A stretch of DNA of 56,201 bases from an uncultured Bacteroidales bacterium. Lineage in GTDB: Bacteria; Bacteroidota; Bacteroidia; Bacteroidales; Paludibacteraceae. Location of the stretch: contig CAMEKM010000006.1 of assembly GCA_945921355.1 (NCBI GenBank), positions 1-56,201 of the forward strand, read 5' to 3'. Both the position numbers and the translations under genes were made by a program. Of the stretch, positions 50,891 through 56,201 are shown in pieces. Positions within the stretch are counted from its first letter, which is position 1; every line of letters begins with the position of its first letter. The notes beneath the pieces are model-generated. The model searched no databases and was not told the DNA's origin. It worked only from the letters and a program-made list of their open reading frames with translations.

Positions 50891-51673
50891 CTAGTATATA
50901 AACGGAATAATACGTTTCAATTTCTTTTCGTCGAACTCGTCTGCGAATTCTGCTTTGTAGCGGTGGTAGATAGAGTTCGCACGAGGAACGAGGTTACAGC
51001 ATGAGAACCAGAAGAAGCTCAAACCAGCCCACGACCACGTGAGAATAGCAAAGCCAAGCCACTCGGTAATCTCCCCGAAATAATTGGCACTAGTCACATA
51101 CTTGTACATACCTTTCTTAGGCAAGTAGTGATTGGTGTCGCCTGGTTTGCGGAGATGACGAATCACATGGTCAGAGTGCATATTAATTACCCAGCCAGCG
51201 AAGAATATCACTGTTCCAAGGATGAATCGCCAATCGGTCATCCACGAAGTAGCATATGGTGCAAACTGAGGTGCCAAATGGAAGAGCCAATATCCTTGTA
51301 TATAGCCATTTACCAAATTCCATACCACAGAGAATGCCATAATGATGATAGGCATCTTACTATTTCCCTTAAGCAGGAATGGGAAGATAAATGAACGTTG
51401 AAAATAGTGGAATTGGAATATCAGGAAGAATATCAAATATGGTAGTTGAAATTTCACATCTGAAATCGCCCAAAGGTACAGCATTACCACAAACACAGGC
51501 ATTTCCATCAAACACCACCCTACCTTATTATTGATGGCAGGTCCCCATTTTTCTGTACGCATTTTCCCATAGCCAGCATCTACAAAGTACAATGCCACAA
51601 AGACCACCAATCCTACAATAAATAGGATAAAAAGAAAATTATGAAATGATTCCAAAGCAGTAGATATTTCCAT
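50891..51673 (-). CDS. Steroid 5-alpha-reductase family protein (SRD5A-like)
   Basis: A 260-residue inner-membrane protein with about seven helices. The C-terminal part carries the SRD5A signature: GMYKYVTSANYFGEITEWLG (188-207), then NLVPRA, YHRYKAEF and the terminal IIPFIY, closely following the human SRD5A pattern (NYFGE, EW-x-G, R-A, and the IPF end). Such enzymes use NADPH to reduce the delta4 double bond of 3-oxo steroids to the 5-alpha (allo) product. The ATG is 46 bases from the predicted transcript start. The transcript continues into the OYE and SDR genes. Substrate (bile acid, steroid hormone or plant sterol) is unknown. Confidence 0.9.
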   Translation of the reverse strand: MEISTALESFHNFLFILFIVGLVVFVALYFVDAGYGKMRTEKWGPAINNKVGWCLMEMPVFVVMLYLWAISDVKFQLPYLIFFLIFQFHYFQRSFIFPFLLKGNSKMPIIIMAFSVVWNLVNGYIQGYWLFHLAPQFAPYATSWMTDWRFILGTVIFFAGWVINMHSDHVIRHLRKPGDTNHYLPKKGMYKYVTSANYFGEITEWLGFAILTWSWAGLSFFWFSCCNLVPRANSIYHRYKAEFADEFDEKKLKRIIPFIY

Positions 51674-51702
51674 AGGCTACTTTAATATTTTTAACGTTTC
51701 GC

Positions 51703-51714
51703 GTGCACGTGCAC
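51703..51714. promoter_or_regulatory. 12-bp palindrome at the predicted start of the steroid-cluster transcript
   Basis: GTGCACGTGCAC is a perfect palindrome lying about 5-16 bases after the predicted transcription start on the minus strand. It is a candidate operator. Confidence 0.6.
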
Positions 51715-51725
51715 AAATCAAAGTG

Positions 51726-51757
51726 CAAAGGTACTAATATTTTTTGATTCTACCAAG
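51726..51757 (-). promoter_or_regulatory. Promoter of the steroid-reduction cluster
   Basis: On the minus strand TACCTTTG occupies 51733-51726. Twenty bases upstream is CTTG (51757-51754), a weaker -33 match. Confidence 0.7.
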
Positions 51758-51773
51758 AAAATCTTAAAAGAAG

Positions 51774-52685
51774 TTATTTTTTTCCATTATTTTGACTAAG
51801 ATACAGACCTATTATGATCAGAACTATACCTATCCATTTTGATATGGGCAATATCTCATCAAACAGTAGCCACATCAAAATAGCTGTAAAAATAGGCCGT
51901 ACATTGTTAAATACATTCGCACGGGTGACACCTATTTTGCGAACTGTATAGCAAAACAAGATGAAGGCAGTGACGGAGGCAAAGATAGCGAGGTAAAGAA
52001 CTGCAAGCAGTGATGTAGTATGGTGTAATATGGACGTAGTATGATGGATTAGTTGATTGGCTTCAAGCATCCCCCATAGCGGATAGAATAAACATAGTGA
52101 AAACAATTGCACATAAAACACGATAGATAATGGCGAATAACGACTAGGGATACGGCGTAATACAATAGAATAACTTACCGACATACTGACCGTAAGAAAT
52201 GCGAGCAAGATACCCCATGGATTCCCTAAAGCAAAATCCCCTACCCCTACAAGTATCAACACCAACACACCAATTGTAGAGACAATGATGCCAAATATAT
52301 TATTTTTAGTTACTTTTTCGCGTAATATCAACCACGCAAATATAGGTGCCATAATCGGCTGCGTACTCAGCATTGCCTCCGCTATTGTGGGCGACGCAAA
52401 ACTTTGGTAAGTATAAGTTTCAAAAATAAAATATAAAAATGGCTGAAATAATCCACCTAACATAAAAAGCGGAATATCCTGTTTATCCACTTTTTGCAAT
52501 TGCAAGATATCATTGTTGCGAAAGATGACACCTAATATCAACATCAATATGACCGCCAGAGTAAATCGCAGAATAATCAGTGTTAGCGGCGTAAAAACCA
52601 CCAATGCTTCCTTCACAGCAATACCTGCCCCTGCCCAAAAGAGCATAGCAAAGATGATAGCTATATAAGGGAGAATACGTTTCAT
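51774..52685 (-). CDS. EamA (DMT superfamily) transporter
   Basis: A 303-residue inner-membrane protein with ten hydrophobic helices in two EamA halves (about 5-145 and 155-300). Typical motifs: FWAGAGIAVKEALVVFTPLT, AEAMLSTQPIMAPIFAWLIL, NVRPIFTAILMWLLFDE. DMT family members export or import metabolites, often amino acids or nucleotide-related compounds. The substrate is not evident. A period-7/21 repeat (52014-52053) encodes IHHTTSILHHTTS in the loop and helix border of the second half. It follows GH3 copy 2 by 36 bases and is probably co-transcribed with it. The steroid cluster has its own promoter downstream. Confidence 0.88.
   Translation of the reverse strand: MKRILPYIAIIFAMLFWAGAGIAVKEALVVFTPLTLIILRFTLAVILMLILGVIFRNNDILQLQKVDKQDIPLFMLGGLFQPFLYFIFETYTYQSFASPTIAEAMLSTQPIMAPIFAWLILREKVTKNNIFGIIVSTIGVLVLILVGVGDFALGNPWGILLAFLTVSMSVSYSIVLRRIPSRYSPLSIVFYVQLFSLCLFYPLWGMLEANQLIHHTTSILHHTTSLLAVLYLAIFASVTAFILFCYTVRKIGVTRANVFNNVRPIFTAILMWLLFDEILPISKWIGIVLIIIGLYLSQNNGKK
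52014..52053 (-). repeat. Heptamer-phased repeat inside the EamA gene
   Basis: On the coding strand CATCATA, CTACGTC, CATATTA, CACCATA, CTACATC at 7-base steps. The 21-base superperiod gives the protein repeat HHTTS-x-L. Confidence 0.55.
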
Positions 52686-52721
52686 ACGATAAGTGCAGTG
52701 CCCATAGACACTGCACTATTG

Positions 52722-54566
52722 TTATTTACGTTTACCGATTCGTTCAGAGCGGCGTTTCGCACGCTCTTTTTGGCGTCCTTTGATGCGTGTATCCAAGTTA
52801 TCTGCCCACTCCATAATCTTGTCGGAGAGTGTATCTTGACGCTCAATTTGATCGAATTTGCGACGACGCTTATCGTCTTGCATCAACAGGTTAAACTTGA
52901 ATTGACCATCGCGGAAACCATCACGCAAACAAGCGGCCTTAAAGCGTGCATAGGCATTACTGAGCAAGATATGTGCTTGAGGTTCTTTGAGACGGAATGA
53001 GGAGCGTTTGGACTCGTATTCGTTATTGATTTCCTGCAACTTACGATCTACCACTTTTGTAAATTCGTCAGCCGTTTGTTGGTCAACATCATCGTCAACA
53101 AACTCGTAGTAGAAGTGATATTTCGATTCGTTCACATCGGCAAAACCAACAAAGAACTTGGTCTTGACACCCATCAATTCTTCAGTCTTATGTACGGCAT
53201 CAATGAATTGTGGTTCGTAGAGTTTTTCTCCCGTCATCGACACAATACCATTGACCTTAGACACCATGTGTACGGTAGGTGTATTGTAGAACTTTCCCCC
53301 CACTTCCACCAGGTCGTTCATATTATAGCGGAACAAACCCGAATAAGTCGTCACATAGGCACAATAACGCTTGCCTTTTTCCAACTCATAAATCTGCAAG
53401 AAATGCTTATGTGGCTTATCTAATTCGCTTTCTTCCACAAACTCATAGTAGTGGAAATGCGGGAACAGCACCGATTCGTTGGTTTCATCCAGCGAGAATC
53501 CAAAGCGACATTCTGTAGCAATATAGCCCAATTCCTGATACATGGTTTTGTCCCAATTGAATTGGTCCATATACTTCTCCATATAGATCTTGGTGTTACC
53601 ACATTTCCATGTCGAAAGTAGTTGCAACCATGGCCAGAAGTGCTTTGGTTCTAATTTCCCATGCTCCTTCAGCAGCTGACGCAACTCCTCTGCACGCTCT
53701 GGTTGAGGCGATATATACGCATGCAACTCCTCGCGGATATATTCTGAAATATCGAAGTTCCAGCTCAGTGTACCCTGCTCTATATCGTCAATCATCTCCT
53801 CTGTATTCTCATTGAGCGTACGAAGCAACTCAAGTATCGTGGACGGATTAGCCGTCGCCCACAATGTCACATCACGATATTGCATAGCCAGTCGCATCAG
53901 TGTGTAATTGCGCGCTGCATAATCATCGATTGACATCACTGCAGCAGGTGCGGTATAGTGCTTCTTAATAATCTTTGGCACATCGCGCACCAACACGCCA
54001 CTTACGGAACCAAATATCGTACCATCTGGAGCGTATCCCTCAAATTCCTTTCCTACGGTGGTAAATATATGTCCTCCGAAAATACGGCTACGATGGCAAA
54101 TGAAGTTCCAAATCCAAATGTGGGTCATCTTGCCATATACATCCTTGAGATACTTATGGGTCATAGGCACCCATTTAGGCTCAGAAGTAGTACCCGAAGT
54201 AGTGGCATACATATCTGGTTTGCCAGGGAAGAGCACATTCTCCTCGCCATTCTTATGACGTTCCACATATGGTCGCAATGGCTCGAAGCTATCATTTACT
54301 GGCACATACTGGCGATACAGACGGAACAAATCCTCCGCGGTTGTAGCTGATAAGATACGATCAAAATGATGTTCTTTACCGTAAACTGTATCGCGCGAAA
54401 TAGTTAAAATATCTCGCAACGTTTTTTCCGCAGCCTGCTTGGGATGACGATTCCAATAGTTCAAGCGCAATCGTTGCGTACCACCTACCAAGCATAATGC
54501 TGTGTTAATCAACCAAGGATAAGGTAATGCTTTGCCTTGGTTGTCTAAGTAAGATTTCTTTCTCAT
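52722..54566 (-). CDS. GH3 family adenylate-forming protein (copy 2)
   Basis: A 614-residue paralog of the protein at 15585-17279. TTSGTT is at 122-127 and is followed by EPKWVPMT. Shared blocks include HFYYEF, YRYNMNDLVEVG and TGEKLYEPQF. It differs by a basic C-terminal tail of about 40 residues rich in Arg/Lys (KGRQKERAKRRSERIGKRK) that copy 1 lacks, perhaps for binding membrane or nucleic acid. GH3 enzymes activate carboxylates as acyl-adenylates, and plant members then attach an amino acid. It has its own promoter and precedes an EamA transporter, which might export or import the product or substrate. Confidence 0.86.
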   Translation of the reverse strand: MRKKSYLDNQGKALPYPWLINTALCLVGGTQRLRLNYWNRHPKQAAEKTLRDILTISRDTVYGKEHHFDRILSATTAEDLFRLYRQYVPVNDSFEPLRPYVERHKNGEENVLFPGKPDMYATTSGTTSEPKWVPMTHKYLKDVYGKMTHIWIWNFICHRSRIFGGHIFTTVGKEFEGYAPDGTIFGSVSGVLVRDVPKIIKKHYTAPAAVMSIDDYAARNYTLMRLAMQYRDVTLWATANPSTILELLRTLNENTEEMIDDIEQGTLSWNFDISEYIREELHAYISPQPERAEELRQLLKEHGKLEPKHFWPWLQLLSTWKCGNTKIYMEKYMDQFNWDKTMYQELGYIATECRFGFSLDETNESVLFPHFHYYEFVEESELDKPHKHFLQIYELEKGKRYCAYVTTYSGLFRYNMNDLVEVGGKFYNTPTVHMVSKVNGIVSMTGEKLYEPQFIDAVHKTEELMGVKTKFFVGFADVNESKYHFYYEFVDDDVDQQTADEFTKVVDRKLQEINNEYESKRSSFRLKEPQAHILLSNAYARFKAACLRDGFRDGQFKFNLLMQDDKRRRKFDQIERQDTLSDKIMEWADNLDTRIKGRQKERAKRRSERIGKRK

Positions 54567-54670
54567 AAATACTTATTTTTATGATAGTCTTTTCCATAAC
54601 AATCACTACCTCAACGCATTAGACTATCAAAATATCCTTATTCCTGAGCAAAATGCACAAAAATCCGCTG

Positions 54671-54702
54671 CAAAGATACTGCTTTTTTTTGACATATGCA
54701 AT
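54671..54702 (-). promoter_or_regulatory. Promoter of GH3 copy 2
   Basis: On the minus strand ATTG (54702-54699), 20 bases, TATCTTTG (54678-54671). The ATG is about 105 bases downstream. Confidence 0.7.
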
Positions 54703-54733
54703 ATTTCTATGCATATTTCAAATCATAACTCTA

Positions 54734-54768
54734 AATTCTTAATTCAAAATTCATAATTCAAAATTCTT
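54734..54768. repeat. AATTCAA/AATTCTT heptamer array
   Basis: AATTCTT, AATTCAA, AATTCAT, AATTCAA, AATTCTT at 7-base steps, between the divergent GH3 and lysS genes. Confidence 0.85.
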
Positions 54769-54795
54769 AAATTCCCTTGTCTTTCCCTTTTCAAT

Positions 54796-54872
54796 TACGT
54801 ACCATATACGTAGGATATACGTAACATATACGTACTATATACGTAGCATATACGTAATATATACTTATCTAT
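54796..54872. repeat. 11-bp tandem array (TACGTAnnATA), seven units
   Basis: Six units keep TACGTA-nn-ATA (nn = CC, GG, AC, CT, GC, AT) and a seventh is degenerate (TACTTATCTAT). The invariant TACGTA is itself a palindrome. The array lies about 70 bases before the lysS promoter. Confidence 0.95.
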
Positions 54873-54939
54873 ACCGAACGAATAACCTATCTATAACTAC
54901 AGGTTTTCGCTCAAAAATCACAAATTATACCCCGTAAAT

Positions 54940-54970
54940 TTTGTAGATTGTAAATATTTTTGTACCTTTG
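54940..54970 (+). promoter_or_regulatory. Promoter of lysS
   Basis: TTTG at 54940-54943, 19 bases, TACCTTTG at 54963-54970. The ATG follows 59 bases later. Confidence 0.82.
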
Positions 54971-55029
54971 CACCCAAATTGCGCATTGTGCGCGCATATA
55001 ATACGAATATATTTTAAGGACAAAAAGAT

Positions 55030-56201
55030 ATGGAACTCAGTGAACAAGAAGTAATCCGCAGAGAAAGTCTGCAAAAGATGCGTGATATGGGTATCAACCC
55101 CTATCCTGCTGATGAGTATGTAGTTACAGGTTATTCCACCGATATCAAGTCAACCTTCGTGGACGAGCAAACCGCAGATGCCGAGTGGTACACGGGCAAA
55201 CCCGTGCGTATTGCAGGTCGATTGATGTCGCGTCGTATCATGGGTAAGGCATCGTTCGTAGAGATTCAAGACTCCAAAGGTCGTATCCAGGTGTATGTGA
55301 GCCGCGATGATATCCAAGCCCCTACCCCAGAAGGCGAAACGGCTACCACCGCAGAGCAACAGATGTACAACGTCGTTTTCAAGAAGTTGCTCGATATAGG
55401 TGACTTTGTGGGTATTGAAGGTTTTGTCTTCCGCACACAGATGGGCGAGATTAGTGTACACGCACAAAAACTGACCGTGCTGGCAAAGAGCCTCCGTCCA
55501 TTGCCTATCGTGAAATACAAAGATGGTGTAGCCTATGACGGCTTTACCGATCCAGAACAACGCTATCGCCAACGTTATGTGGACTTGGTGGTGAACGAGG
55601 GTGTGAAAGATGTCTTCCTCAAGCGTGCAACGATTATCCGCACTATGCGTCAAGTGTTTGACGAAGCGGGTTATACTGAGGTGGAGACACCAATGCTGCA
55701 AGCCATTGCTGGTGGCGCATCGGCTCGTCCGTTCATCACGCACCACAACGCATTGGATGTGGATATGTATATGCGTATTGCTACCGAGCTCTACCTCAAG
55801 CGCCTCATCGTAGGCGGTTTCGAAGGCGTATACGAGATTGGTCGTAACTTCCGCAACGAAGGTATGGACCGCACCCACAACCCAGAGTTTACCTGCATGG
55901 AGCTCTACGTGCAGTACAAGGACTATAACTGGATGATGTCCTTCACCGAGCAATTGCTGGAGAAAATCGCCATCGCTGTCAATGGTACTACCGAGGTGAA
56001 GATTGGCGACAATATCGTGAACTTCAAAGCACCATACCGCCGTCTGCCTATCTTAGAAGCTATCCAAGAGAAAACTGGCTACGACCTAAGCACCATGACC
56101 GAAGATGAAATTCGCCAAGTGGCTAAGAAATATGGTGTAGAGGACACCGACAAGATGGGCAAAGGCAAACTCATTGATGAAATCTTCGGCGAGACATGCG
56201 A
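55030..56201 (+). CDS. lysS: Lysine--tRNA ligase, 5' part (cut by window end)
   Basis: The first 390 codons of a class II lysyl-tRNA synthetase, open to the window edge. It starts MELSEQEVIRRESLQKMRDM. The OB-fold anticodon-binding domain is at about 60-160 (GRLMSRRIMGKASFVEIQD). Motif 1 is near residues 200-225 (RATIIRTMRQVFDEAGYTEV) and motif 2 near 278-300 (EIGRNFRNEGMDRTHNPEF), both typical of LysRS. The remaining catalytic part, with motif 3, lies beyond the window. The ATG follows an A-rich leader and a clear promoter. Confidence 0.96.
   Translation, partial: MELSEQEVIRRESLQKMRDMGINPYPADEYVVTGYSTDIKSTFVDEQTADAEWYTGKPVRIAGRLMSRRIMGKASFVEIQDSKGRIQVYVSRDDIQAPTPEGETATTAEQQMYNVVFKKLLDIGDFVGIEGFVFRTQMGEISVHAQKLTVLAKSLRPLPIVKYKDGVAYDGFTDPEQRYRQRYVDLVVNEGVKDVFLKRATIIRTMRQVFDEAGYTEVETPMLQAIAGGASARPFITHHNALDVDMYMRIATELYLKRLIVGGFEGVYEIGRNFRNEGMDRTHNPEFTCMELYVQYKDYNWMMSFTEQLLEKIAIAVNGTTEVKIGDNIVNFKAPYRRLPILEAIQEKTGYDLSTMTEDEIRQVAKKYGVEDTDKMGKGKLIDEIFGETC

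Noticed and set aside
54796..54872. Replication origin iterons
   Set aside because: The array resembles iterons in period, but there is no initiator gene or DnaA boxes nearby, and a similar array lies at 36225.

Overview
The window (56.2 kb, AT-leaning) is chromosomal DNA from a member of the Bacteroidota, most likely order Bacteroidales and probably gut-associated. Evidence: at least a dozen promoters of the Bacteroidota type (TTTG about 20 bases before TAnnTTTG), A-rich leaders instead of Shine-Dalgarno sites, DUF5689 and TonB-receptor outer-membrane genes, a type IX secretion plug-like protein, CoaX and a Bacteroidales-type acyl-ACP thioesterase. No phage, transposase, integrase, reverse transcriptase, CRISPR array or rRNA was seen.

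Layout. 1-9.3 kb: asnS, a TonB-dependent receptor with its DUF5689 lipoprotein, cvpA, tRNA-His and dnaK. 9.3-15.5 kb: an AraC regulator, then a 2.35-kb accessory cassette between two copies of the regulator's last 38 bases (structured leader RNA, two exported proteins, one ending in a C-type-lectin-like region that looks like a diversity-generating-retroelement target), then a J-domain remnant, a basic-tailed unknown protein and two phospholipid enzymes. 15.6-22.6 kb: a GH3-family protein, an aldo/keto reductase, mfd, tRNA-Ser and a small outer-membrane protein. 22.9-35.7 kb, minus strand: B12-dependent ribonucleotide reductase, an envelope and acyl-lipid run (acyl-CoA synthetase, coaX, outer-membrane protein, TPR protein, lptC, acyl-ACP thioesterase), the plug-like protein and a DUF389 membrane protein. 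36-45.7 kb: tRNA-Thr with a hairpin-rich leader, and two giant secreted proteins sharing a C-terminal module. 45.8-56.2 kb: recN, rarA, a three-gene minus-strand cluster (SRD5A-like reductase, Old-Yellow-Enzyme flavoprotein, SDR) that matches the known gut set for reducing 3-oxo-delta4 steroids and bile acids, an EamA transporter, a second GH3 paralog and the 5' part of lysS.

A second layer runs through the window: many locus-specific short tandem arrays with fixed periods of 7 bp (intergenic, across gene junctions, and inside mfd, cls, rarA and eamA), 9 bp and 11/22 bp, together with small hairpins whose stems vary while their flanks (CTCTAAAC, TAG, TCC) are conserved. The most notable points are the steroid/bile-acid cluster with a palindrome at its predicted transcript start, the putative variable-region cassette with its structured leader, and these periodic arrays.
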